From NCBI GenBank assembly GCA_965153455.1, contig OZ234501.1, positions 3,038,001-3,102,000 of the forward strand: DNA of 64,000 nucleotides, in the 5' to 3' direction. This DNA is from Sphagnum compactum. Its lineage: Eukaryota; Bryophyta; Sphagnopsida; Sphagnales. The position numbers and the translations under genes are program-made. Positions 48,730-60,673 of this stretch are shown one piece after another (positions within the stretch are counted from its first letter, which is position 1; each line of letters begins with the position of its first letter). A model generated the notes under the pieces. The model searched no databases, was not told where the DNA came from, and saw only the letters and a program-made list of their open reading frames with translations.

Positions 48730-48803
48730 ACCATAGGTCTTAAAATTACAAAATCAGCTTCAAGAAACCATAGGTCTTAAAATTACAAAATCAGCTTCAA
48801 GAA
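48730..48803 (+). repeat. Perfect 37-bp tandem duplication
   Basis: Two identical units starting ACCATAGGTCTTAAAATTAC at 48,730 and 48,767. ACCATAGGTCT-like text occurs again near 48,925. Confidence 0.85.
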
Positions 48804-49770
48804 ATCTGATTTTTCAAGGGCTCTTTGACTATTCTATGAAGATGCCCCAATTTTTCTAAAATACTTAATTCTGATTTTGTTGAATTTTCTTTAACAAAAT
48901 TGTTCAATATTTAACTACCCTTGCACCATAGGTCTAAACACCACCAAACCACTAGGGGCACCCTACCCATCAAGGGCTTTTCAATAGTCTGGGAGACTTC
49001 AACATGACAAACAAAACAAACAAACTATCTTCAATAATGGATAGATTTTCTACCTGAGATAAGATGTAATAACATTGAACCTGTCTAATTTTTTGAAATG
49101 TGAATGAACTTTGAAAATGAGCATCAACTTCAAAAGGAAGTTGTGATGATTTTAGTTTTGAAACTCTTAGGTCAGCTCATAAATGAGTTTCTACAAGTAG
49201 CTCACCTATACCACCTACGATCCCTACCACTATCATGGGTGCCAGCAATTGAAGCCACCAATGAGAGGCTTGTTGTTGCAGGCACTCATTAGATCAAAAC
49301 CTGACCTAAAATCCATGTGACAACGCCAATTTATCACATGATAATGCCCCCATCAACAAGCCATCTGAAAACACTCAAAAAACCTCAAAAAAACAGTTAC
49401 ACCATCTAATCAACAAAGAAAAGTTAAGTAAATATCATAATACAGGGGCAGCTTCAACACTCTATCAAATAATTGATTAAGTTTCTTGACAAATTTGTGT
49501 TCTTTGGAAAAAATGCTTTTTGAAAATTGCAACATTTCTACAAATGATATAATTAATGTCGAAACTGCCAAGGTACTACAGTATTCAAATCTCCATCACT
49601 CACAGGTAAGGTATTAGAGTTCCCTCAGAAATCATTTTTGACTTCTCAATCTTATAGGGTTAATGGCACTAAATTACAGGTAGCTAATAAACACTCAAGG
49701 CTTACCAACCTAATAAAGTCATTCAGAAAAGTTCATCTTTGGGTTTTGGAGGGGGCTTATGTTTTGTAGT

Positions 49771-50173
49771 TTCACATGGCCACAGTGAACCAGCACCCAT
49801 CAGCACACCATGAAGAATAGATGGTAAGTGATCAGGAAACAGCTTTCTGTTGGGTTCAAGCTCCCAAGTTAACCATGGTGGTGTTAGTTAGCTCCGTTGC
49901 TTTTTTTACTACCTACCTAGTAACAACTCACAAGCAGGTTGTTAGTAGGTAGTAAAACCAGCCCTTACTTATGTATAAATCACCTACTTACCTAGTAGTT
50001 ACTTTTTTTTTTCTACCTATCTACCTATATATGAGACCTATTTTCTTACAGCATTGGTTACCAAGGTGAAACCAAATATTAACTCAGTTGAGGTTCATCC
50101 ACAACTGAGTCATAACAGGCATCCAGTACATGGTGCCGTGGTGGGTGCTGGTTCACAGTGGCCATTTCACATG
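49771..50173. mobile_element. Inverted-repeat element of about 400 bp (GTGAACCAGCACCCA family)
   Basis: The left arm 49,771-49,812 and right arm 50,129-50,173 are inverted copies sharing ATGGCCACnGTGAACCAGC, then ACCCA, then CA-x-CACCATG. A target duplication could not be fixed because the outer limit of the arms is unclear. Single arms of the same family occur at about 47,912, 48,099, 48,225 and 51,431. The interior is noncoding and includes CCTACTTACCTAGTA repeats. This is probably an unclassified MITE. Confidence 0.55.
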
Positions 50174-51898
50174 AGAATCATAGGAGATTGGTGTTGGCTT
50201 CTTAACATTTCTACTTTCACCAACAACCAATCTGACACAGCTTTTGGTTTCACACAGAAATCAAGTTGTTTCTGATGTTGATTTGGTAGAGAAAGAATAT
50301 AAACTAGTCGAATGCATACAAATACATGAGTAGGCTAAGAATTCATGAGTCTTAAGAGGTAAAGGTTGTGCAATTTTATTTTTTTGGAAACAGATAGGTA
50401 ATAATTTTCTTCATAGTACTGTAGTACGTTGGCCACTTCAACACTAATTATGTTATTTTTAGAAATGTTCTAATTTTCCCAACAAAAAAAAAATCTGAAA
50501 AAAAATGAAAAATCTGATGAAACACTTGATAGTATATCATTTGTCAAAATGGAATCCTCAAAATTAATTATTTATTCAGCAAACATGTGTTGAAGCCAAG
50601 GTAGTAGGTGACGGATATGTATCTTGGAGCATGGAGAATATGCTTCGTCAGAATCGTCTTCAACTGAATGATTAGTGCGATTCAATACATAACCCAGTTC
50701 AAAATAGAGAAACTTAATGGACCTACTGTACACAATAACTGGAGCTCACTGAAGACTGTGACTATGTACAAATAGTAATACCCAATACTTGATTCACCAC
50801 TGAAATTTCTGTTGGGTCGCTTTCATTAGACATGCCCCCCTTCTTTTTAAATACCTTTCTATGTTCTACCGTGGTGTGATGTTTCCCCATGGGAAATCAG
50901 TAGTTACAAAAACTGTTTGCAAGGCTGACCTAAGAGAAAGAAGTCTATGTACTCGTCATGACAGGGAGCTTTTCGTGTTGGGTAACACCATTGGAACAGG
51001 CCATTCCCCAAATAAGTGCCCACCCCACCCGTGGTGGAGTCTGGGGGGCCCTTATTTCAGGAACACCAAGCTTCAAGGGCGTAACCCAGTGTACAACGTT
51101 GGCACAATTTTTTTCTCATTTTTTTTCCTGTGATACTAAGTAGGTATCACAAAAAAAAATAAAAAAAAGAGGTCAAGCATTTTGTCCCCTGGAGAGGCCA
51201 TAGGTATCATTTTTTGAGATGCCCTGCCTTTTGTGGAGGAAAGATTCCAATGAATAAGGTGACTTGCAAACACACTAAAATTTTAGGCCAATGCTTTAGG
51301 TCTGTGTGTATGAGGGGAAGACCACAACCTGGAGGTCTGTTTTGGGTTTGGGTTGTAGGAGCTTCAAAACTAGGTACACCTAGTAACCCATATCTCAACA
51401 AATACCCCCTCCCCGTAATGCAGGGCTTGAGTGAACCAGCACCCACCAGTGCACCATCCAAAGAATCTCCTTCTGGGATTTCATGGATGGGATGAAACTG
51501 TCCCCCAGGGGTCAGTTTATTTGGTCAATAGTTTCTTTTTCCTTCTGGGCCTTTTTTTCCCCTCAGATTTTTTTTTTTGGAGCTCATTTTTTTTTTCTCC
51601 CAGGCTCCCTTTGGTTTAATTTTTTTCCCCACCACCCTTGACACCATTTTTTTTTTGGGAACTCCTACTTACCCCTCCAACCTACATATCGCCCTTCCTC
51701 TTACCAGCCCATTTACCTCCCTCATTCTGGTCACCCCTTTTTTGTGCTTGCGTTCACCTACATCACTAACACTTGAGATTCAGCGGGATCAGGGTTTAAA
51801 GTTGCAAGGCTTTGAGTCTCCAGAGCTTGAAAGGAGTGAGGAGAAAGGATTGGAGGAGCTTGGAGCGCCCAAGTGGGAGGAGATTCACTTGCATAAAG
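50174..51898. other. Spacer with T-rich low complexity
   Basis: No gene is supported. The stretch 51,520-51,660 has many T runs of 7-10 bases interrupted by C-rich text. One arm of the GTGAACCAGCACC family lies at about 51,431. Confidence 0.5.
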
Positions 51899-54371
51899 TG
51901 TGAGGAATTCTTGCACACCTTCCACATGAAGATATGCACTCACAAAAAATTCACTTGTGAATGGAACTACTATGTAGTTGTAGTCTAACAAGTAAAGGTG
52001 ATTCAATGTAATGTAATGAAGTTCATTAAGACTCCAATGTGTTGTGTCCACTTGAAAGATACGAAGACATTGTGAAAGAATCATAACTCACCATGATGGA
52101 ATGTGAAGGAGCATTATGTTTATGTTCATTCAATGTCACGTTTGATGGTTGAACCCCCTTCGTTCTATTCGTCATAACATCTTCATACAGCCTCCTAATC
52201 TAACATGCATTGGATTTTTGAAAAGGTAATCTAACAAGGAGCAAGGTTACAAAATCTTATAAGTTTTCTATTTTTTAAATCAAGAATTATGCCTTGGAGC
52301 TAAAAATTATTTTGACTAGATGTGAGGAAAAAAATAAACAATTTCGACCCCCTCTACTTCCGGCAAGTGTAGTTCCCTTATCGCAAACCCGATGATGCTG
52401 AAATTTTGAGAGAACTTTCTACACCTCCTAAACTAGAACTATTTTAAGTTTCACACAAATCCAATGGTGGATTTGAGAGGAACAACTATTTTAAATAAAA
52501 ATCCAGAGGTTTTGTCATGGAAATCCTTCCATGAACTCCACTTCAAGTACTTGCTACACATAACTTCCTTCCATGCTCTTGTTTGCACACATTTTTTTTA
52601 TGAACAATAACCTTCCACACATAAAAATTAATCTCTTTCTCACACTTCCATTCTCCTCCTTTCCTTTTCCAAAACACAAGATACTCCTCTCTCTTTGGTA
52701 AGCCTCCTAGACCCCTCTTTAGGCTTGTTCTCCTTGTCCAATGGAAGTTTGGAAATCCCTTCCTCCAATCAATGGCCCCCTCATCCTTCATGCACCAATG
52801 ATAATTGAGAATGATTTTCTCTCCTATGGAATTAGGATGAGAATCCTTATGCCCAATGAAACACGAGGAAGGTTCCATTCTCCAATCAAATAGGATGATA
52901 ATCCTCATGACCAATGGAATTGGAGGACTCGTCATTTTCCCTATCTTGGACATCTTGATGGGGTTCTTGAGCTCCCTCCTTGTCAATTTCGTCCGTTCGA
53001 CTTTAACATCCTACTTTTTCATCCTAATTATTCTAAGTAACTAACTACTAGGATAATTTACTGGTAGTAATAAGTAAACATCCTTGAGTTCCCATTTGAC
53101 TAAATCAATTCAATGGTAATAATAATCTTTCCATGCACCATTTACTCTTTTAACATTCCTTAATTATTCCTTACCGTGTACTAATTAATTATGTAGTACA
53201 TAGTAATTAGAATGAAATTTGGAATTACCAGGATTCCTATGTACTTCTAGATCCACCGTCGATATTAGGGCTTCACAAATTCATTGGAACAAGGAAGTTC
53301 GGCTTCTCACGAAGTTCCATTGTCACTACCACGCCTCACGCCTACCCTAATTTCTTGAATAAAGGTAACAGCCCCCTCGAATGCAAGTGCTAAATTGGTT
53401 CGGTTACCCTTTAGTTTTTAGTGATGTAGGTGAAATTTTAATTATGGCGGATGATGTTGCTACGCCCTCGAATCCTCTAATTGCACCAATAGAACGGGAA
53501 GAGCTTGAAGAAGCACCACTTGACGTGAATGTTTCTCAACGGCCGCGCGAAGAAAAATCGTCCCGGCGAGTGGTGCGCACTCGAGTTGATTGTTCGGCAT
53601 GGGATCGTCGATTGTCTCCTAACCCACATGCCTTAGCAATTTATTTAGAATTTGTTCTTGCTCGTGAAGCCACACCAGAAAGGTTTGAAGAGTGTCAATG
53701 TGAAGATGGCGATGTTTTCATTATGAACTTGGGTTCCCGGTGATGGCCATTATCGTTGGCTACGAGGCCCAATCAACCCCCTTCCCATGGAGCATCAAGC
53801 CGAATACCTAGCTCGCACCATTCGTCGCATTCTGGATTTTTTGCAATTATGATCTATCCCCTTTAAGTCGGCTACTAAGTTGTAATTCACCTGAGGTTAT
53901 TCAGGTGAAAATGTTAATATTTAAGTTTGACTTTGATTCTATTTAAGAGTCTGATAAAAGTGGAAACTAAATAAGGATGTATTTTAGGACTACATCCTAG
54001 AAATCTTATAAGTACATCACTAGTGCTCGAAGATTATTCTATAGAATAATTTAATATTGTCATGGGGAAGTGTTAATGTTAATTATGGCTTATATTTCCA
54101 ATATATCAATAAAATCACATCTAATTCCACATCCCCTTGCATCTCTCTACAACCTAAAAGGATAATGCACTTTAAAAGGTTTACTAGGTCTTAAAACTAA
54201 ACGTTACATCATCTTAAATAAAGAAGTTTTCTACGCTTGGGAATATTGAAAGGCTAATCCAACTATTAATAATTATTACTTGGATGTTTATAAGGATTCA
54301 AATCATTATTACTAAAGAAAGTTATGGAACTAAAGCTTAACAATTTGTTGAATTACAATCCATGGCTCACA
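51899..54371 (+). mobile_element. LTR-like element, copy A (2,473 bp)
   Basis: The element starts TGTGAGGAATTC and ends ATGGCTCACA, so it has TG..CA ends in a 6-bp inverted pair. It is flanked by TAAAG (51,894-51,898) and TAGAG (54,372-54,376), a 5-bp duplication with one mismatch. It is homologous along nearly its whole length to copy B at 61,087-63,182, which lies in the opposite orientation. No internal LTR pair, primer-binding site, protease, RT or integrase was seen, so it fits a solo LTR best. It carries a small reading frame in its middle, which is unusual for an LTR. Confidence 0.75.
53444..53743 (+). CDS. Small ORF in element A, unknown family
   Basis: A 99-codon frame starts MADDVATPSNPLIAPIEREE and continues through DVNVSQRPREEKSSRRVV and LSPNPHALAIYLEFVLA. 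It is acidic at first, then basic. Its first 60 codons are closely matched in the inverted copy B. After the stop another frame stays open with DGHYRWLRGPINPLPMEH and ends ILDFLQL, so a one-base frameshift may have cut a longer protein. No known domain is recognised. GC content is higher than in the rest of the element. Confidence 0.45.
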   Translation: MADDVATPSNPLIAPIEREELEEAPLDVNVSQRPREEKSSRRVVRTRVDCSAWDRRLSPNPHALAIYLEFVLAREATPERFEECQCEDGDVFIMNLGSR

Positions 54372-54479
54372 TAGAGTTTTGTAGAGCATGAAGAAAAGCA
54401 AAGCTACAAAGTAAGCTCCCATCCTGTCCATGTTTTTTTTTTCATTGCGTGAACTTTCAGAGGCCAACAATTCCACGAA

Positions 54480-55475
54480 GAGGACATTGATGTTTTCGCA
54501 TCCTAATTTAATTTTTTTACTACAGTGCAACTCACGCTACAAAGAGGACGACAACATTACGCTAAAGTGAGTCATTAGTGTTTTTTTTTCTGCTACAACT
54601 CAATTCCATTAAAAAAAAGACAATGTTCCCACGTCATCTTTTTTTTGTTGCAATATAACTCACAATGTGAAGAGGACGATGATGTGTTGAAGCGCGTCAT
54701 CATTCTTTTTTATTTTGCTATAATGTAGCTTTACAAAGAAGATGACAATGCTTTTGCATCGTCTTTTTTTTTATTGTAAGCAACTCATAACACAAAGAGG
54801 ATGACAACAACAATGAGATACTGAAGTGTGCCATCATTGTTTTTTTTGCTACACCGCAACTCCACCAAAAAGATGACGACACTCCCACGTCATCATTTTT
54901 ATTTTTTCGTTGCAACGTAACTCATAATGTGAAGAGGAGGATGACAACAATGATGCATTGAAATGCATCATCATTGTTTTTTGTTTTGCTACAATGCAAC
55001 TCTGCAAAAAGGACGACGATATGGACATTTCTTTCTTTTGCTGCAACACAATTCACAAAGCAAAAAGGAGGACGATGATGACGATGATGCGCTAAAGCAT
55101 GTCGCCTATGTTTTTTGTTTTGCTCCAATGCTGCTCTGCAAAAAGGACAACAACATGATCATTTTTTTTTATGCAATGCAACTCACGGTGGGAAGAAGAG
55201 GACAATGACAATAACGTGTTGAAGCACGTTGACTTTTTTTTGTTTTGTTGCAATGCAGCTCTGCGAAAAGAATGATGACATGGGCTTTTTTTGTTGCAAC
55301 GCAACTCCCAATGCGAAGAGGACAAGGACAACAATTACATGTCATTTTATTTTTTTGTTGCAGCACAACTCTTAGCAGGAAGAGGAAGACAATGACAACA
55401 ACATGCTAAAGTGCATCATCATTGCTTTTTGTTTTACTATAGCATAGCTTTGTGAAAAAGACGACAATGTGAATG
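54480..55475 (+). repeat. Minisatellite of about 130-bp units, about 7 copies
   Basis: Units begin with GCTACAATGCAACTCTGC and AAAAAGGACGACGA, then T-rich text, GTTGCAACGCAACTCACAAT, GAAGAGGACGACGACAA and CATCATCATTGTTTTT. Starts lie near 54,518, 54,712, 54,848, 54,990, 55,121, 55,247 and 55,435. Each unit has two similar halves of about 65 bp, so the original period may have been half as long. Frames across it on both strands are repeat translations, not genes. Confidence 0.7.
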
Positions 55476-55916
55476 TCTAAGCAATACCACGAGCTTTGTA
55501 GGTATTGCATATAGACCAAAAATTCTCATTTTCCAAGCTACAAAACTTATACCATTAATTAAACCAATAATTAGACCAAAAATAATGCCCGTTTTTGGTC
55601 TAATTTTCATTCACAAAATGTCTAGGCAATACCTCAAAGCTTTGTAACTAATATTTTTTTTTTAATTATTTTCATTTTTTACAAATTTGAACATTGGGTT
55701 TTATCGATACCTTCATCATGTTTTTCTATTCGTTTATCTTTCTATGCAATACCCTCATTGTGTGTTTTAATCTTTTATTTATCTATGTAATACCCTCATC
55801 ATGTAAGGGATAAACTTCATCCAGAATGTTAATTCTCACATTAGGTTTTCATTTTTGTTATTTTGGTTTCAGATGTGGTTGTCCCTCCCCTAGTTGCCCT
55901 AGAAGGTGTCCATTAG
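55476..55916. other. AT-rich spacer
   Basis: The words AATACCCTCATCATG and AATACC recur several times (about 55,750-55,800). No gene is seen. Confidence 0.4.
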
Positions 55917-56419
55917 GCAAGGGATGGGCCCAAATTCAATTACAAGGTTGATAGGTGTGATGCATTTTATATGGCCAAATACAACTTGATACGACATTTG
56001 CGAACACGCCACAATGTGGTTATGGAGCCGAACAAGCCCAAGTGCCCATATAATCGGGTAAAAGGCTCAAAGCAAAAAGATCACGCAACCATGAATGCGT
56101 GAGTCTTGAGCAACCCTCTAGCCTGGTTTTGTTGTAATGAACAAAAGGTAAGTGTAAGGCTAGGAGGCATGCAAACCTAGAATGGGAAAGGCTCTAGCTT
56201 GTTTTGCAGGACACACCTAAAGTTCATAAGCTTGCACTTATTAAATTAGCCTCTATCCATCTTTTTCAACTTCTTGGCATGACTGCACAGGGTGTGGGGT
56301 CCATCCTTCTCAATGTGCAGGCCAAGGTGGAACACAATGAGGATCTTGCAATTATTATTCGAATGATTCGAGTCGGGTATGCAAAGGCACTCAAAGGCGT
56401 TTGGATGGAACAAAACTAG
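55917..56419 (+). pseudogene. Decayed zinc-finger gene remnant
   Basis: Plus-strand text at 55,917-56,102 reads FNYKVDRCDAFYMAKYNLIR then HLRTRHNVV. It looks like a C2H2 finger (C-x-F-x-L-x2-H-x4-H) whose first Cys is now Tyr (TAC for TGC). A stop follows, and a second frame (56,204-56,419) continues with KVHKLALIKLASIHLF and RVGYAKALKGVW. Both parts share the basic-helical look of a single protein now split by stops. It is probably a transposon-borne or duplicated zinc-finger gene. Confidence 0.4.
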
Positions 56420-57399
56420 AAGTTTGCATCTAATAAGGCAATGCGACATAAGGAGATTGGCCTTTTTACGTAATACCACAAATCAAAAATGATTCATGGT
56501 CAGTAAGTTCTAACAATGCCATACTCAATTTTATTTGAATTTTAGGTTTTAAATTTCATATGCAATATTTATTGTATTGTGTTGTTTGTTTTAGGGTTCA
56601 AGGCACCATTAGGGAGGTGTTCATGGTTAATGTTGTGGAGGCAACATTGGCCAATTGCGAGGTATTTACACATTGACATGCCCAAGATGCAGAGGTTGCA
56701 TCAACACAATACAAAAGGGTCAATGGGATCCCATCCCCTTTTAGTAGTGACATAAATAACCCATAGTTTATCCTCATTCTGACTAGGTTGTTGTTTTGGA
56801 CTTCAAGATGTTAAGGTAGCCTATTACCTTTGAAACAACCACATATTTACTATTATGACATGTCCCCCATTTTAAGGTGGGATTGTTTCGAACTTGGGCA
56901 TTTTTGGTGTATTTTCGTAACACATGTTGCCCATATTTTTTTATTTAAAGGATTTTATTTTCATTTTACACCATCTTGTGTTGATGGTTAGAAATACATT
57001 CTCACATATTTTTATATGTATGCTTGATGAAATTATCAAAAATGATTTTAATCTTGTTATCAAACCAAAAAAAAAACTTTTTTTACCCCCAAAACTTAAA
57101 AGTTCAAACCTAAAAGGAAAACAATATCCTTATGATGGTATTCTGTAAACATCATGGGTAGAAAAAAAATTTGGTACAGGCTATCGGAAGGGCTCATGCC
57201 CAAAATTACTACTTAATGTTTGTGTAATACCCATATTAAGGTATATTAGAAATCATTTGGGCTTCATAACATATTTATTTAATTTTAAAAGGGTAATACA
57301 TAACCATACTAAAACCTAAAAAGAAAGTAATACCCTCATGAAAGTATTCTATAAGCACCATGGACAGAATTATTTTGGTCCATGCTTTTGGAGGGTATT
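56420..57399. other. AT-rich spacer
   Basis: No gene is supported. The word AATACCC(A/T) with following CATG recurs (57,230, 57,340), as in the spacer at 55.7 kb. Confidence 0.4.
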
Positions 57400-59529
57400 C
57401 ACTAAAAGAAAAACATTTATTTTCGACTAGTCTCTACAACTAAATTTTAATCGTAAGCAACATTTGCAACTAAAATCCCCTTAATCGTTTAGACAAGTCG
57501 CATGTGATATTAATCACAAGCAATAAGGGTATTGGATGAACAAAAAAGTAAACAAAAACAAATTCATCCTTTGATTCCATTGTATACGTATTGTCACATA
57601 CGACTAAGATGCGACTATTTTTATCACTATTGAGGGCAAATGATGTGTTGCCATGTGTCCCAATATTTAATTATTTAAAATAAATATTATTATTATTTTG
57701 AAATAATCTGGGACGTTCAATTCACATGTTTGGATGAATTATATTATGACACGTGGCCAATGTAAATATGCCACGTGGCATTTTAAATGAATTTAATACA
57801 AAATACAAATATTAGGTTGGTAGGTACCTAGGTAGGTACATAAGTAGGTGCTTAAAAACTTAAGCTAAATACTTACCTATTTACTTAGAAAAAAAGGTAG
57901 GTAGGTAGATCCTACCTTCCTAGGCTAAATACCTACTCAAATAGGGAGGTACTTAGGTAGGTAAGTACATAGGTCAACCTAGGTGAGTAGGTCTAACTAG
58001 GCACCTACTTAACTAGGTAGAAAAATAGGTTGGGGAAGTACGTAGTTTAAAATTGTGCATAATTTATTTTTTCGTTTTGGGTTAAGCCTTTTGAATGGTT
58101 CATCCCATGTGCACACATTTTTTAATGTGAAATTGGATGACCACACCCCTTGTTTAGATAATGTTCAAACTAAGAATGGAGAACAAACAATATGGGAAAA
58201 GTTTTGAAGTTACAACTTCCTCACAAACTAAAATGCAACTTCAAAACTTTCTTCATGCCTTTTTTATTAATTTTTAAAATTTTAAACAATTCCAGTACAT
58301 GGCTCACTAGATAATTAAATAATCATTTAATTAATAACAATTAAATTTATAATTTATTTAAAATATAAATTATATACTACAAATATTAAATATTCATTAT
58401 CAAATTTTTAAATAACTAATAACTTTTTAATATTTAACTAACTACCTATTTAGTTATTCACAACTTGTCAACACCTGACTCATAGATAAATAAATAACTT
58501 AAATATTTTTAAATATTTCCTCACTATTTAAAATATGGTCGAATTATAGATAATATAATTAATGTAAAAATAATTTAAATATTATACTTAAAATAACTTA
58601 TATAAATATTTATTTCAAATTAAATAATTAAATAATAACTATTATTAGAAAATAAATTCCTACACAAATTATTTATTTTAAAAGTAACGTTAAATGAATT
58701 ACTGTAATTAATATACAATTACATTTATTATTGTAAAAAAACTTATCGATCAAGTAAATGTTTTTTTCCATTGCTAATTAATAACTATAAATACAATAAT
58801 CTGCTGAACATATATTAATAGTTTTTAATTACTGCAATATCACTATAAAATATTTATCATAAATAAGTAATTACAAAAAAAATTATTAAAAAAAATTACT
58901 GTATAATAGTTCTTGCAATTATAATCATTACAACAATTATTTTAACTACATTATAGTTTTTCCCAAATTTTTAATTCAGATTTGAAGTTTGTTCAATCAC
59001 AAAATAATTATGAAATTACTAAAATTAAGTTATTTTAAGTATAATATTTAAATTATTTTAAAAATAAATTTAAATTGTTAAAATAAAAATTCACATTCAC
59101 ATAATTATTTTTAAAATTAAAATATCAATAAAATATATATACATTTCATAACTGAAACATTATTTTTAGATTCATTATATGAACAATATACATACATACA
59201 CATAATTAATATACATACAAATATATATTTATGATATATGTAATATATTGCAAATATAATTCAATACATACATAAAAATACACCCCTATGTCACTGTAGA
59301 ATACCTTTAAGATGTGATTAATTTGGTGACTATTGCAACTAATGGGACATATTAAGATATTCATGGATGAAAATAAACCTAAAAGCCATCCAACCGATAG
59401 GATGAAGTTTTCAATAGTTGCATCATAGTTGTAAGAGTGACCAAAATAGTTGAAATTTGATCTTATAGTAAATATTCCCAAATTTAGTCGCAAACGAAGT
59501 GGTTACATTTTGACTAATTTATATTAGTG
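57400..59529. mobile_element. Probable CACTA-type element (2.1 kb, noncoding)
   Basis: The left end is CACTAAAAGAAAAACATT and the right end, read inward, is CACTAATATAAATTAGTC. Subterminal CGACTA/TAGTCG words occur on both sides (57,430-57,620; 59,485-59,500). Flanking 3-mers are ATT and TAT, which do not match, and the inverted ends share only the first five bases well, so the limits are tentative. The interior is extremely AT-rich with a TAGG/CCTA array. Confidence 0.4.
57813..58040. repeat. AGGTAGGTA / CCTACCTA array in both orientations
   Basis: The words TAGGTAGGTA, CTAGGTAGG, ACCTACTTA and TACCTAC repeat densely and in both orientations, so the tract can fold back on itself. Similar text occurs at 49,905-50,030. 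Confidence 0.6.
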
Positions 59530-59555
59530 TATCGATAGTTAGATCAAACTTCTAG

Positions 59556-60190
59556 CACTACTACATAACTTGTCCGTTTTGTGGTCCTTTTGCATTGGAT
59601 TTTATGTCAAAACAAACCTCGGACAATTTTGGGACAAATTAAAAAAAACCAATCATTTAAAACAGGTAAGTGCTAGTAAAATAGACAAATGTAAGATGAC
59701 TAAACATTAACATACTGCCATAGTGGCATGTTTGATATGACTAAATGTGTGACTAAATCGATATGATTAATGGCATGTCCATTTTGTCTAATCATGTAAA
59801 TGAATGTAATGACATGGCATGTTCATGTGATTACATATGATTATTTTATAAAATAATTATAATATAAATAATGCAACATTTGTACACGTGTTAAATAAAT
59901 GACTGATTTTAATCATATATATATATCACTTTGATTACATGTGTAAATTAATTCATTAATTATAGTCACATTGTTAGTAGGTTGATTACACATAACCATT
60001 ACATAAAATTCACATATGAAGTTACAATGTCTATTTTGACTAAAACGAAATTCAAATTAGCTATAATAGACAATGCTACTTTGTGGTTTGTCAAAGTGGA
60101 CATGGTTAGCTATGTGGTTAATTTGTTTTTGACTTTATGGTCATGTTAGTTAAATTTCATTAGTGAAAAGGACATGGTTTTGTTGTAGTG
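59556..60190. mobile_element. CACTA MITE, 635 bp
   Basis: The left end is CACTACTACATAACTTGTCC. The right end read inward is CACTACAACAAAACCATGTC. They share about 20 bp with few mismatches. An exact TAG duplication flanks it (59,553-59,555 and 60,191-60,193). GACTA/TAGTC and ATGATTA words repeat near both ends. There is no coding sequence. Confidence 0.75.
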
Positions 60191-60193
60191 TAG

Positions 60194-60522
60194 AGGACTA
60201 AAAGCCACCATTGAAGGGGGAGGAGAGCACAAGGAGGACTCACAAGAAGACTTTAAGGATGGTTCTATCGAAAAATTAGTCTACATTGATAACCATAGTT
60301 AATCAAACAAATATTTCGGCATCAATAAACCAGAATACCGAACTATCGAATTGGCAATGATTTCCAGTCAATCGGATTTTGGTAGGGATTAACCAAAAAG
60401 AAGGAATCCCACCAAATGATACCTTTCCAATTAAGCAATTGCATATTTCAATTCAGTGACAAATTCCAACTTGGAACCAGTTAGGAATAATTTTGGTCAA
60501 AATCTTCGACAAAAGATTCCAC
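60194..60522. other. Short spacer between two MITEs
   Basis: Nothing recognised. AACCAGAATACCGAACTATC-like text does not match any repeat seen elsewhere in the window. Confidence 0.4.
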
Positions 60523-60673
60523 CACTACACAAAAATATGGCATCCATGACTAATCCTATATGACTATAATGACATCCATGACTAAAAAAATGACTAAACA
60601 TGGCATAAACAACAAGTCCGATTGAACTATAGTCAAATAGGACCTATAATAAAAATCATGTTTTGGTGTAGTG
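60523..60673. mobile_element. CACTA MITE, 151 bp
   Basis: The left end is CACTACACAAAAATATGG, and the right end read inward is CACTACACCAAAACATGATT, a TIR of about 16 bp. An exact CAC duplication flanks it (60,520-60,522 and 60,674-60,676). The word ATGACTAA repeats three times inside. Confidence 0.75.

Larger units (their letters stand above)
47271..49770. other. Repeat-bearing spacer
   Basis: No gene is supported. The word GTGAACCAGCACC, or its complement, occurs near 47,912, 48,099 and 48,225. These are relatives of the inverted-repeat element at 49,771. Two local tandem duplications lie here (separate entries). Confidence 0.5.

Noticed and set aside
51214-51619. Plus- and minus-strand frames of 60-93 codons
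   Set aside because: They overlap each other and T-rich low-complexity sequence, with no domain.
54718-55366. Repeated short minus-strand proteins rich in Ser/His
   Set aside because: They are translations of the 130-bp minisatellite units, not genes.
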